Assembly: GCA_046261875.1 (NCBI GenBank)
Contig: JBHENW010000062.1
Span: forward strand, 1 to 23,076
Origin: JBHENW01 sp046261875
Lineage (GTDB): Bacteria > Acidobacteriota > Thermoanaerobaculia > UBA5066 > Gp7-AA6
DNA length: 23,076 bases
Direction of reading: 5' to 3'
Shown in pieces: positions 10,286 through 17,915 of this stretch (positions within the stretch are counted from its first letter, which is position 1; every line of letters begins with the position of its first letter). The translations under genes were made by a program, and so were the position numbers. The notes under the pieces were generated by a model. The model searched no databases and was not told the DNA's origin. It saw nothing but the letters and a program-made list of their open reading frames with translations.

Positions 10286-10659
10286 ACCCCGGTCCGGTCG
10301 CCGGCGAGGGGTTTTCCCGTGGTGACCGCCTTCGCAAACGAAGGGAATTCGAAGAGTGCTACGCCTCCGGAACCCGCGTTTCCGGGCGCCATCTGCAGAT
10401 TTTCCTCCTTCCGGAAAGCGGGTCTTGGCGCCTGGGACTCTCCGTACCCCGCCGGGTAGGAAGCGCCGTCCTGCGCAACCGCGTGCGCAGACGCCTCCGG
10501 GAGATCTTCCGCCGCAACCGCGAGCTGCTCGCCCCTTCGGGCACCCGGCTGGTGATCCACGCGCGGCCTTCCGCCGCGAAGGCGACCTTCCAGGAGCTCC
10601 TCGAGGACTATCGGCAGATCCTTTCCCGCCCCCGGCGGCAGGGGAAAGCCGACCGCTGA
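10282..10659 (+). CDS. rnpA: Ribonuclease P protein component
   Basis: The protein partner of the RNase P ribozyme assists 5' maturation of tRNA precursors. The 125-residue basic protein has the expected N-terminal RLRKRREFEECYASGTR, the strand LGLSVPRRVGSAVLRNR and the RNR signature RNRVRRRLREIFR at 65-77, which contacts the RNA subunit. The GTG start at 10282 overlaps the rpmH stop by four bases and leaves about 14 residues before the conserved core. The tail (SRPRRQGKADR) is short and basic. The RNase P RNA gene is not in this window. Its stop overlaps a CTG that is the best candidate start for yidD. Confidence 0.95.
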   Translation: MNPGPVAGEGFSRGDRLRKRREFEECYASGTRVSGRHLQIFLLPESGSWRLGLSVPRRVGSAVLRNRVRRRLREIFRRNRELLAPSGTRLVIHARPSAAKATFQELLEDYRQILSRPRRQGKADR

Positions 10660-10874
10660 GCCCGGGCGCCCGCGCAGCCGTCGCGGTGCTGCGCTTCTAC
10701 AAGCGCTTTCTCTCCCCGCTCTTGCCGTCGGCGTGCCGTTTCGAGCCGACGTGTTCCGTGTACGCGCGCGATGCCATCGCGCGTCACGGCCTGATGCGCG
10801 GCTCCGGCCTCGCGGTCCGGCGACTCCTGCGCTGCCACCCCTTCACGCGCGGCGGGTTCGATCCGGTGCCCTGA
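10656..10874 (+). CDS. yidD: Membrane protein insertion efficiency factor YidD
   Basis: YidD is a small membrane-associated protein that helps YidC-dependent insertion. The core is unmistakable: VLRFYKRFLSPLLP, CRFEPTCSVYA with its two cysteines, a third Cys in LLRCHPF, and the terminal GGFDPVP. The start is unclear. No ATG exists in frame upstream of the core. GTG at 10686 would begin at the core itself, giving 63 residues with almost no N-terminal amphipathic segment and no Shine-Dalgarno. CTG at 10656 gives 72 residues, overlaps the rnpA stop as CTGA, and is preceded by AGGGGAAAG at 10640-10648. I list the CTG version because spacing and overlap match the other junctions here. The frame is open much further upstream, but that part is a shadow of rnpA. 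Confidence 0.85.
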   Translation: MSPGARAAVAVLRFYKRFLSPLLPSACRFEPTCSVYARDAIARHGLMRGSGLAVRRLLRCHPFTRGGFDPVP

Positions 10875-10877
10875 CCC

Positions 10878-12497
10878 ATGGACGGAAAGCGTCTTCTTTT
10901 CGCGGCGGCTGCGTCCTTTCTCGTCCTCATGCTCTGGGAGTGGCTGGGGCCCAAGCCGGCTCCCCGGCCCGCCACCCCGCCCGCTCCCGCGGCGCAGGCC
11001 CAGGCGGCGCCCCCGGTGGTCGCGCCTCCGGCCGCCGCGCCCGAACAGTCCGTGGCGGCCGCCGCCGAGACTTCGACCGTCCTGGAGAACGAGGTTCTGC
11101 GCGCGACGTTTTCCAACCGCGGCGCGGTCATGACCTCCCTGGTCCTGCGCCACCACGCGGACGATGAGGGCCGCCCCCTGGAGCTCATTCCCACGATGCC
11201 CCGCGATGCGCCGCGGCCCCTGGCGGTTCTCCTGCCCGGAGATGGCTCGCTCTCCCGCCGTGCCCGCAACGCCCTCTTCGTCGCCGAGAAGACGGGGGAG
11301 CGCGGCGTGCGCTTCCGCTACGCCGACTCAGGCCTCGCCGTCACCAAAGAGATCCGATTGTCCGGCCCCTATCTCTTCGATCTCCGGATCGACGTCCCCG
11401 GCCAGACCTTCACCGTCCTCGCCGGCGTGGGTCTGCGCAATCGAACGGAGACGCGGGGTACGGCGTACGCTCTGCCTCTGACCGCCATCGCCACGGTCGG
11501 CAATGGCTTCGAGCGCGTCAAGCTCCCCGACGCGAAGGGGCTCGCCACCTGGCCCATGCCGGACGGAGGATTCGCGGGTCTCGAAGACAGCTACTTCCTC
11601 GCCGTGATCCTTCCGAAGGCGCCCGAGCGCGCCATGGCCCAGCCCCTGACCTTGCGGGACTCCGCCGGGAAGACCGTCCCGACGATCGTCGGAGGCGTGA
11701 CGGCGAAGGAGACGCTCGCGGCACAGGCGTACTACGGGCCCAAGGACGTCGAGATCCTCGATGCCCTCGAGCTCGGGCTGGAGCGGACGGTCGATTTCGG
11801 CTGGTTCGAGATCCTCGCCCGTCCGCTCCTGTGGCTGCTCAAGTGGACGTACTCGTGGGCCGGCAACTACGGTCTCGCGATCCTCTTCGTCACGCTCATC
11901 GTGCGCATCCTGATCTTCCCGCTCATGCACAAGAGCTACGCCTCGATGCGCAAGATGCAGAAGCTCGCGCCGAAGATGACGGCGATCCGCGACAAGTACA
12001 AGAAGTCGCGCACCGACGCCGCGCAGCGGGCGAAGATGAACCAGGAGCTGATGGCCCTCTACCAGGCGGAGGGCTACAACCCGATGAGCGGCTGCTTCCC
12101 GATGCTCCTGCAGCTGCCCATCCTGATCGCCTTTTTCAACGTCCTTTCCCGCTCGATCGAGCTGCGGCACGCTCCGTTCGTCCTCTGGATCAAGGACCTC
12201 TCCGCGCCGGACCGCACCTACGTCCTCGTCATCATCATGATCGTCACGATGTACGTGCAGCAGGCGATGACGCCGTCCGCGGCGGACCCGATCCAGAAGC
12301 GGATCTTCATGGCAATGCCGATCATCTGGGGCTTCTTCCTCAAGGACATGCCCTCCGGGCTCGTGCTCTACTGGCTCTTCTCCAACGTGCTGACGATCCT
12401 CCAGCAACTGCTCATCAACCGGATGGGGAGCAAGGACGAGCCGAAGGTGGAGAAACCTCCCGGCGTGAAGAAGGCCCGCGTCCCGCGATCGGCCTGA
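10878..12497 (+). CDS. yidC: Membrane protein insertase YidC (Oxa1 family)
   Basis: YidC inserts and folds inner-membrane proteins alone or with SecYEG. The 539-residue protein is of the Gram-negative type. It has an N-terminal membrane helix (about 5-22, ending MLWEWLG), an Ala/Pro-rich linker (about 25-60), a large periplasmic beta domain to about 310, then the conserved insertase core. The core starts with an amphipathic WLLKWTYSW and a membrane helix containing the essential groove arginine (Arg343 in TLIVRILIFPL). A charged cytoplasmic hairpin (RKMQKLAPKMTAIRDKYKK) and further helices around 405-425, 448-462 and 478-512 follow, then a basic tail. The large periplasmic domain suggests a diderm cell. 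ATG lies 3 bases after the yidD stop. Confidence 0.97.
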   Translation: MDGKRLLFAAAASFLVLMLWEWLGPKPAPRPATPPAPAAQAQAAPPVVAPPAAAPEQSVAAAAETSTVLENEVLRATFSNRGAVMTSLVLRHHADDEGRPLELIPTMPRDAPRPLAVLLPGDGSLSRRARNALFVAEKTGERGVRFRYADSGLAVTKEIRLSGPYLFDLRIDVPGQTFTVLAGVGLRNRTETRGTAYALPLTAIATVGNGFERVKLPDAKGLATWPMPDGGFAGLEDSYFLAVILPKAPERAMAQPLTLRDSAGKTVPTIVGGVTAKETLAAQAYYGPKDVEILDALELGLERTVDFGWFEILARPLLWLLKWTYSWAGNYGLAILFVTLIVRILIFPLMHKSYASMRKMQKLAPKMTAIRDKYKKSRTDAAQRAKMNQELMALYQAEGYNPMSGCFPMLLQLPILIAFFNVLSRSIELRHAPFVLWIKDLSAPDRTYVLVIIMIVTMYVQQAMTPSAADPIQKRIFMAMPIIWGFFLKDMPSGLVLYWLFSNVLTILQQLLINRMGSKDEPKVEKPPGVKKARVPRSA

Positions 12498-12504
12498 GGT
12501 TTTC

Positions 12505-13173
12505 ATGCGATACGAAGGCAAATCGGAAGAAGAGGCGGTCGAGGCGGCCGCGCGCCAGCTCGGGCGCCCGCCGGGGGAGCTGAAGTACCGCGTCGTGCGC
12601 GACGAACGCTCCTTCTGGGGGGGCCGGGTCGTCGAGATCGACGTGGAAAACGGCGCCGCGGCGCCCCCGCCGCAGAGGCCCGCGGAGCGCTCGGAGCCGG
12701 CGCCCGGGGAGCTCCTCGACGCGGACGCTTTCACTGCGGCGGAGACGACCCTGACGGAGCTCCTGTCCGCGGCCGGCTTCCTGGTCGAGATTCGCCGCCA
12801 GGCCTCTCGTGAGGAGATGGTCTTCGAGCTGATCGGCGACGACGTCGAGCCTCTGCTCGCCAACCGCGGCGAAGGGTTGGGCGGCCTGGAGGTTCTGACC
12901 GGCCGCATCGCAAGCAAGCGGCTGGGCCGGCCGGTGCATCCCCGTCTCGACGCGGAAGGCTTCCGCGCGCACCAGAAGGAATCGCTCGAGGAGCTCGCCC
13001 TGAGGACGGCCGAGGAGACCAAGCGCACGCGCCGGCCGCAACTGCTCCCCCCCTTGTCGCCCGGAGAGCGCCGACTCGTGCATCTCGCACTCGCCGAGGA
13101 CCCCGAAGTCGAGACCGAGAGCGAAGGCGAGGGCTTTCTGAAGCGCGTGGCGGTGAAGCTCAAGAGCCGCTAG
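12505..13173 (+). CDS. jag: Jag/KhpB (EloR-like) RNA-binding protein
   Basis: Jag/KhpB proteins are cytoplasmic RNA binders linked to cell elongation and small-RNA binding in Gram-positive bacteria. The 222 residues show a Jag_N domain (1-48, FEGKS-like MRYEGKSEEEAVEAAARQLG), a Pro/Ala linker (51-70), a KH domain (~75-145), and an R3H domain (~150-222) with Arg189-x3-His193 in ERRLVHLAL. The KH loop that normally reads GxxG is ANRG at 119-122, so its first glycine is missing. ATG at 12505 follows GAGG (12496-12499) overlapping the yidC stop, giving tight coupling. Position directly after yidC matches spoIIIJ-jag order. The role in this organism is inferred from the family. Confidence 0.93.
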   Translation: MRYEGKSEEEAVEAAARQLGRPPGELKYRVVRDERSFWGGRVVEIDVENGAAAPPPQRPAERSEPAPGELLDADAFTAAETTLTELLSAAGFLVEIRRQASREEMVFELIGDDVEPLLANRGEGLGGLEVLTGRIASKRLGRPVHPRLDAEGFRAHQKESLEELALRTAEETKRTRRPQLLPPLSPGERRLVHLALAEDPEVETESEGEGFLKRVAVKLKSR

Positions 13174-13185
13174 CGGCAAGCACGC

Positions 13186-13214
13186 GGAGCCGACAGCCGG
13201 AAGCTGACAGCTCC
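13186..13214. repeat. Imperfect hairpin between jag and mnmE
   Basis: GGAGC (13186-13190) pairs with GCTCC (13210-13214), and inside it CAGC (13194-13197) pairs with GCTG (13203-13206), separated by 3-base internal loops. The near-repeats CCGACAGCC and GCTGACAGCT give it a small-repeat look, comparable to the heptameric repeat near the origin. No T-run follows, so it is not a standard intrinsic terminator. The mnmE ATG lies 7 bases downstream, so it could affect mnmE translation. It may simply be an intergenic repeat. Confidence 0.4.
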
Positions 13215-13220
13215 GACCCC

Positions 13221-14591
13221 ATGCGCCCGCGCTCCGATTCCCTCCTCGACACGATCACGGCCCTGGCGACCCCGCTCGGCCGCTCCGCCCTCGCCGTCGT
13301 CCGTCTCTCCGGCCCTCAGACTCTCGAGCTTCTGCGCCGGATCGTCCCGGGGCTCCCGCGGCTGATGCGGCCGCGCGAAGCCCGGCTTCTCGCGCTCTGC
13401 GGCTCCGACGGGAAGCTCCTCGACCGCGGCATCGTGACCTACTTTCCGGGGCCGGCCTCCTACACGGGCGAAGACATGGCGGAGATCTCCGTGCACGGGA
13501 GTCCCGTCCTCGCGCGCGGCGTCCTTTCGGCGCTCACGGAGGCGGGCGCGCGGGTCGCGCGGCCGGGGGAGTTCACCGAGCGGGCGTTTCTCCTCGGCAA
13601 GATGGACCTGATTGAAGCGGAGGCCGTGCGCGAGCTCATCGAAGCCCGCACGGAAGCGGCCGCGAGGTTTTCGGCGCGGCGCCTGGAAGGCGGCCTCTCG
13701 GACCGGCTGTCCAGGGTCCGCGAGGACCTGCTCGGAGTCGCCGCGCAGCTGACGGCGGCGATCGATTTTTCCGAGGACGTCGGGGAAAAGCTGCCGGATG
13801 CCCTGTTGTCCCGGCTCGGGGCGACCGCCGCGGAGCTCTCCGTGCTGGCCGGGACCCACGCGGCGGGACGGCTGCTCGAGTCGGGCTGCCGCGTCGCCAT
13901 CCTCGGGCTCCCCAACGCCGGGAAATCGACTCTGTTCAATGCGCTCGTCGGTACGGCCCGCGCGATCGTCACGGAGATCCCCGGAACGACGCGCGACACG
14001 CTGGACGCCACGATCGACATCGGAGGCATCCCGGTCGAGCTCGTGGACACGGCGGGCCTCCGCGAGACCGACGAGGTCGTCGAGCGGATCGGTGTCGAGC
14101 GCGCCCGAGCCGAAGGGGAGCGGGCGGACGCGGTGATCTACGTGTACGACGTGACGCGGGGGTGGCAGCCCGAGGATGAGACGGCGGTCGCGGCGTGGAA
14201 CGGCAAGCCGCGACTCGTCGTGGCCAACAAGATGGACCGGCCCGCCGCCTCTTCCGGCGAAGCGCCGCCCGCGGCGGAGGCGGAGCCTCTCTGCGGTCTC
14301 GGCCCCGATGCCGGTGCCCGGCTCCAGGCCCTCCTGGCGCAGCGCATCGCCGCCGGGGTCTCGACGGAATCGGCCTCCGACGTCCTCTCCTCCGCACGCC
14401 AGAAAGACCTCGTGATGCGCGCGCGCGACGCGGCGGCGCAGGCGCGTGAAGCCCTGTCCGGCGGGGTCTCCCCGGAGTACGCGGCGACGCACGTCCATGC
14501 CGCGCTGGACGCGTTGGCGGACCTGTGCGGCGAGACCACGAGCGAGGACGTTCTCCGGCGTATCTTCGACAGCTTCTGCATCGGAAAATGA
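13221..14591 (+). CDS. mnmE: tRNA uridine-5-carboxymethylaminomethyl synthesis GTPase MnmE
   Basis: MnmE with MnmG modifies the wobble uridine (cmnm5U34) of several tRNAs. The 456-residue protein has the tetrahydrofolate-binding N-terminal domain (DTITALATPLGRSALAVVRLSG, then SYTGED and VHGSP), a helical domain, and an inserted G domain: G1 GLPNAGKS (229-236), G2 within PGTTRDT, G3 DTAGLRET (Asp276) and G4 NKMD (336-339). The C-terminus is FCIGK with the conserved cysteine. ATG at 13221 lies 47 bp after jag and gives the expected start. The stop overlaps the mnmG ATG as ATGA, so the two partner proteins are translationally coupled. Confidence 0.97.
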   Translation: MRPRSDSLLDTITALATPLGRSALAVVRLSGPQTLELLRRIVPGLPRLMRPREARLLALCGSDGKLLDRGIVTYFPGPASYTGEDMAEISVHGSPVLARGVLSALTEAGARVARPGEFTERAFLLGKMDLIEAEAVRELIEARTEAAARFSARRLEGGLSDRLSRVREDLLGVAAQLTAAIDFSEDVGEKLPDALLSRLGATAAELSVLAGTHAAGRLLESGCRVAILGLPNAGKSTLFNALVGTARAIVTEIPGTTRDTLDATIDIGGIPVELVDTAGLRETDEVVERIGVERARAEGERADAVIYVYDVTRGWQPEDETAVAAWNGKPRLVVANKMDRPAASSGEAPPAAEAEPLCGLGPDAGARLQALLAQRIAAGVSTESASDVLSSARQKDLVMRARDAAAQAREALSGGVSPEYAATHVHAALDALADLCGETTSEDVLRRIFDSFCIGK

Positions 14592-16465
14592 GCGGGATGC
14601 GCTTCGAAGTGCTCGTCATCGGGGGGGGCCATGCCGGCATCGAAGCAGCGCACGCCGCCGCCGCCATGGGGCGGCGGACCGCCCTGCTGACCGCCGACCG
14701 TTTGGCGATCGGGCGGATGTCCTGCAACCCGGCGATCGGCGGCCTCGCCAAGGGCCAGCTCGTCCGCGAGATCGACGCGCTCGGCGGCCTCATGGGGGGG
14801 CTGGCCGACCGGGCCGGCATCCAGTTCAAGGTCTTGAACCGGTCGCGCGGTCCGGCGGTCTGGGGACCCCGCGCGCAGTGCGACAAGGCTCTCTACGCGC
14901 GGCTCGCGCGGGAAGCGCTCGAGGCGACGCCCGGCCTCACGATCCTCGAGGGCATGGCGGAAGACTTCCTCGAAGCGGGGGGACGGGTCCGCGGCGCCAT
15001 CCTGACGTCGGGGGAGCGGATCGCCGCTTCATCGGTGGTCGTCACGGCGGGAACGTTCCTGCGCGGCCTCATGCACACCGGAGAGCGGCGCGCCGAAGGA
15101 GGCCGCGTCGGAGAGCCCGCGGCAAGGGGGCTTTCGGAAGGACTGCAGCGCCTGGGGCTTCGCCTCGGGAGGTTCAAGACGGGGACTCCCCCGCGCGTGC
15201 ATCGCGAGACGGTGGACTACGCCGCCTGCCTGCCGCAGCACGGCGACGAGCCGCCGGTTCCCTTCTCGTTTCGCACGGAAGCGCTGCGGCTGGACCAGGC
15301 GCTCTGCTGGCTGACGGCGACCAACGAGCGCGTGCATCTGCTCATCCGGGAGAACCTGCACCGCAGCCCCATGTACTCGGGCGCGATCGTCGGGATCGGC
15401 CCGCGTTACTGCCCGTCGGTGGAAGACAAGGTCGTCAAGTTCGCCGAGAAGCCGGCCCACTCGATCTTCCTCGAGCCGGAGGGGCGCGACGCCGAAGAGA
15501 TCTACATCAACGGCCTCTCCACTTCGCTGCCGGAAGAGATCCAGCGCCGGATCCTGTCGGAGATCCGCGGCCTCGAGCGCGCGCGCATGCTCCGCCCCGG
15601 GTACGCGGTGGAGTACGACTTCTCCTTCCCGGAGCAGCTGCGCGTCACGCTCGAAGCGCTCGACGCTCCGGGCCTCTTCCTCGCGGGCCAGATCAACGGC
15701 ACCTCCGGCTACGAGGAGGCCGCCGCGCAGGGGATCTGCGCCGGGATCAACGCCGCGCTCGCGGCGGGCGGGCAGGAACCCTTCGTCCTGGAACGGTCGG
15801 AGGCCTACACGGCGGTGATGATCGACGACCTGACGAAGAAAGGGCTGGAAGAGCCGTACCGGCTGTTCACCTCTCGAGCCGAGTACCGCCTCCTTCTCGG
15901 CGTGGATTCGGTTCTGCCGCGCCTGCTTCCGCATGCGCGCCGGCTCGGTCTGGTCTCGGAGTCGGAGTACGCGCGGGCGATGCGCGGGGAAGAGCGCCTG
16001 CAGCGCGCGCGGGAGACCCTCGAGTCCGCGCGGGTCTATCCGACGACCGGGACGCGGAAGAGAGCCCGGGAGCTTCTGGGCGTCGACCTCTTCGAAGAGG
16101 CTACGCTCGCTAAACTATTGACACGCCAGAGCTTAAGCGCGAACCGGCTGGCGCGTTTCGCCCCCGACGCGTTCGCGGAGCTCTCCGACGACGAGCGGGT
16201 CATCCTCGAGAGCCGCGTCAAGTACGCGGGTTACATTCGGCGCGAGCAGGAGAGGCTGGAGCGTCTGCGCCCGCTCGAGTCGCGGCAGATACCCGAGCAG
16301 TTCGATTATTCGCGGATCGCCGGCCTTTCGCGCGAAGTCGTCGAGAAATGCTCGCGCCGGCGTCCGCGCACCGTCGGCGAAGCCTCCCGGATCCCCGGCG
16401 TGACCCCGGCCGCCGTCGCGATAATCTCGGCGCATGTCGCCCGAGGGGAATCCCTCCCCGCCTGA
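14588..16465 (+). CDS. mnmG: tRNA uridine-5-carboxymethylaminomethyl modification enzyme MnmG (GidA)
   Basis: MnmG is the FAD- and NADH-binding partner of MnmE in wobble-uridine modification. The 625-residue protein begins with the dinucleotide fold GGGHAGIEAA (12-21). It carries the conserved cysteines Cys46 in MSCNPAIGG and Cys275 in YCPSVEDK, the segment GRFKTGTPPRV, and INGTSGYEEAAAQG near the second FAD motif. The helical C-terminal domain that contacts MnmE and tRNA runs to the end. I chose ATG at 14588 because it overlaps the mnmE stop (ATGA) and gives a normal N-terminus; ATG at 14597 is nearly as good, while the frame open to 14525 is mnmE shadow. The last 32 bases overlap the rsmG start. 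Confidence 0.97.
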   Translation: MSGMRFEVLVIGGGHAGIEAAHAAAAMGRRTALLTADRLAIGRMSCNPAIGGLAKGQLVREIDALGGLMGGLADRAGIQFKVLNRSRGPAVWGPRAQCDKALYARLAREALEATPGLTILEGMAEDFLEAGGRVRGAILTSGERIAASSVVVTAGTFLRGLMHTGERRAEGGRVGEPAARGLSEGLQRLGLRLGRFKTGTPPRVHRETVDYAACLPQHGDEPPVPFSFRTEALRLDQALCWLTATNERVHLLIRENLHRSPMYSGAIVGIGPRYCPSVEDKVVKFAEKPAHSIFLEPEGRDAEEIYINGLSTSLPEEIQRRILSEIRGLERARMLRPGYAVEYDFSFPEQLRVTLEALDAPGLFLAGQINGTSGYEEAAAQGICAGINAALAAGGQEPFVLERSEAYTAVMIDDLTKKGLEEPYRLFTSRAEYRLLLGVDSVLPRLLPHARRLGLVSESEYARAMRGEERLQRARETLESARVYPTTGTRKRARELLGVDLFEEATLAKLLTRQSLSANRLARFAPDAFAELSDDERVILESRVKYAGYIRREQERLERLRPLESRQIPEQFDYSRIAGLSREVVEKCSRRRPRTVGEASRIPGVTPAAVAIISAHVARGESLPA

Positions 16466-17147
16466 GGCCTTCCGGGAGCTTCTGGCGGCGGCGGCGCCGC
16501 GATTCGCGCTCTCTCTTTCTCCCGGGGCCCTCGATTCCCTTTCCCGTTTTCTCGCGGAGCTCGACCGGTGGCGGCGCGCGATGGATCTGACCGGCCCGTT
16601 GACGACCTCGGAGCTCGCGGACCATGCGCTCGAGTCCGCCTTCGGAGCGTCCCTCCTTCCGCAGGCCGGCGGGATTCTCGACATCGGCTCGGGGGCGGGA
16701 TTCCCGGCCATCCCCCTGGCGCTCGTGCTCCCGGACGTGTCCGTATCTGCGCTCGAGCCGCGAAGCAAACGCGCCGAGTTCCTGAGACACGTATCGCGCT
16801 CCGTTCCCGTCCCCAATGTCGAGGTGGTACGCGCGCGGCTGGAGACTCTCGGAGAGAGAAGCTTTGAGGCCGCGACGTTCCGAGCCGTCGCCCGCGTCGC
16901 GGACTTGGCCCCGGAGGCTTCTTTCCTCGCGCCCGACGGGCTGCTGCTCGCCTGGACCACGGACGTTGAGAGGCTTTCCCGGGAGCTTTCGCCGGTTTTT
17001 CTTTTGGAAAAAACGGAGCCGGTGCCCGGGTCCCGGCGGCGGGCGATCGCGGTATTCCGGAAGACCGCCGTCCCGTCGCGACAACGTCTAGGTGACAACG
17101 CCGTCGGGAGCAAGGGAGGAGTGTTCCCCGTGGAACGTCGCGACTGA
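16434..17147 (+). CDS. rsmG: 16S rRNA (guanine-N7)-methyltransferase RsmG (GidB)
   Basis: RsmG uses S-adenosylmethionine to methylate G527 (E. coli numbering) of 16S rRNA; its loss gives low-level streptomycin resistance in several bacteria. The 237 residues have an N-terminal helical region, the SAM motif ILDIGSGAGFPAIPLAL (Asp83 to Phe90 core), LEPRSKRAEFLRHV for ribose binding, and a FRAVARVADL segment. The expected fold ends near RRRAIAVFRKTAV; about 24 further residues run to 17147. That tail is encoded by DNA holding a parS-like palindrome (17122-17137), so the extra residues may exist only because the segregation site lies in frame. The ATG lies inside the mnmG end, and the stop is followed directly by the parA ATG. 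Confidence 0.94.
   Translation: MSPEGNPSPPEAFRELLAAAAPRFALSLSPGALDSLSRFLAELDRWRRAMDLTGPLTTSELADHALESAFGASLLPQAGGILDIGSGAGFPAIPLALVLPDVSVSALEPRSKRAEFLRHVSRSVPVPNVEVVRARLETLGERSFEAATFRAVARVADLAPEASFLAPDGLLLAWTTDVERLSRELSPVFLLEKTEPVPGSRRRAIAVFRKTAVPSRQRLGDNAVGSKGGVFPVERRD
17122..17137. promoter_or_regulatory. parS-like site at the end of rsmG, before parA
   Basis: TGTTCCCCGTGGAACG matches TGTTCCACGTGGAACA at 14 of 16 positions. One arm-internal base and the last base differ. Its place 11 bases before parA and 831 bases before a second, better copy makes a centromere role for ParB plausible. It lies inside the final codons of rsmG. Confidence 0.65.
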
Positions 17148-17915
17148 ATGGGCCGGGTCATCGCCATCGCCAACCAGAAGGGGGGCGTCGGAAAAACGAC
17201 GACCGCGATCAATCTCGGCGCGGCGCTGGCGGCCCTGGACCGCAAGGTTCTCCTCGTGGATTTGGATCCTCAGGCCAACGCGACCTCGGGGCTCGGGTTC
17301 AAGAAGGGCGCGGACCGCCCCAATGTCTATGACCTGATCTCCGGAGAAAGCGCGCATGCCGGTTCCGGCTTCCCGACGGGATTTCCCAACCTTTCGCTCC
17401 TGCCCTCCTCCCGAGACCTCGTCGGAGCCGAGATCGAGCTCGTCGCGCGGAGCGACCGGGAGCAACGTCTGCGGGCGGCACTGGGGCCGCTGCGCGGCGC
17501 TTACGACTTCGTCTTCGTCGACAGCCCGCCCTCTCTCTCCCTTTTGACCGTCAACGCCCTGACGGGCGCCGATTCGGTCCTCGTGCCGCTGCAGACCGAG
17601 TACTTCGCCCTCGAAGGGCTGACGGAGCTCATGGAGACCGTCGAACGGGTGCGGCGAGCGTTCAACCCTCTCCTGAAGGTCGAAGGCGTCGTCTTGACGA
17701 TGTACGACGAGCGGACTAACCTCGGCAGGCAGGTCACCGAAGACATCCGCCACCACCTCGGAGGGCTCGTGTACGAGACCGTCATACCCCGCAACGTGCG
17801 GTTGGGCGAGGCTCCCTCCCACGGACAGCCGGTCCTGGCCTACGACATCAAGTCCCGCGGCGCGGAGGCGTACCTGGAGCTGGCCCGGGAGTTCCTGCGC
17901 AGGAACGGACGGTGA
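17148..17915 (+). CDS. parA: Chromosome partitioning ATPase ParA (Soj)
   Basis: ParA is a DNA-binding dimeric ATPase that moves ParB-parS complexes and in some bacteria modulates DnaA. The 255-residue protein has the deviant Walker A KGGVGKTT (11-18), the switch segment VDLDPQANAT (37-46), and FVFVDSPPSLSLLTVNAL as the next aspartate-containing motif. It has no N-terminal helix-turn-helix, so it is of the chromosomal (Soj) type. The ATG follows the rsmG stop with no gap. AAGGGAGGA lies at 17112-17120, too far upstream to be its normal ribosome site, so it is probably translated by coupling with rsmG. Its partner parB overlaps by 4 bases (GTGA). Confidence 0.96.
   Translation: MGRVIAIANQKGGVGKTTTAINLGAALAALDRKVLLVDLDPQANATSGLGFKKGADRPNVYDLISGESAHAGSGFPTGFPNLSLLPSSRDLVGAEIELVARSDREQRLRAALGPLRGAYDFVFVDSPPSLSLLTVNALTGADSVLVPLQTEYFALEGLTELMETVERVRRAFNPLLKVEGVVLTMYDERTNLGRQVTEDIRHHLGGLVYETVIPRNVRLGEAPSHGQPVLAYDIKSRGAEAYLELAREFLRRNGR

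Noticed and set aside
11328..13163. Minus-strand open frame (611 codons) opposite yidC and jag
   Set aside because: It spans two well-identified genes and their junction, and has no recognisable domain.
14525..14587. Longer mnmG start at 14525
   Set aside because: The added 21 residues are out-of-frame mnmE; the ATGA overlap at 14588 and the family start fit better.
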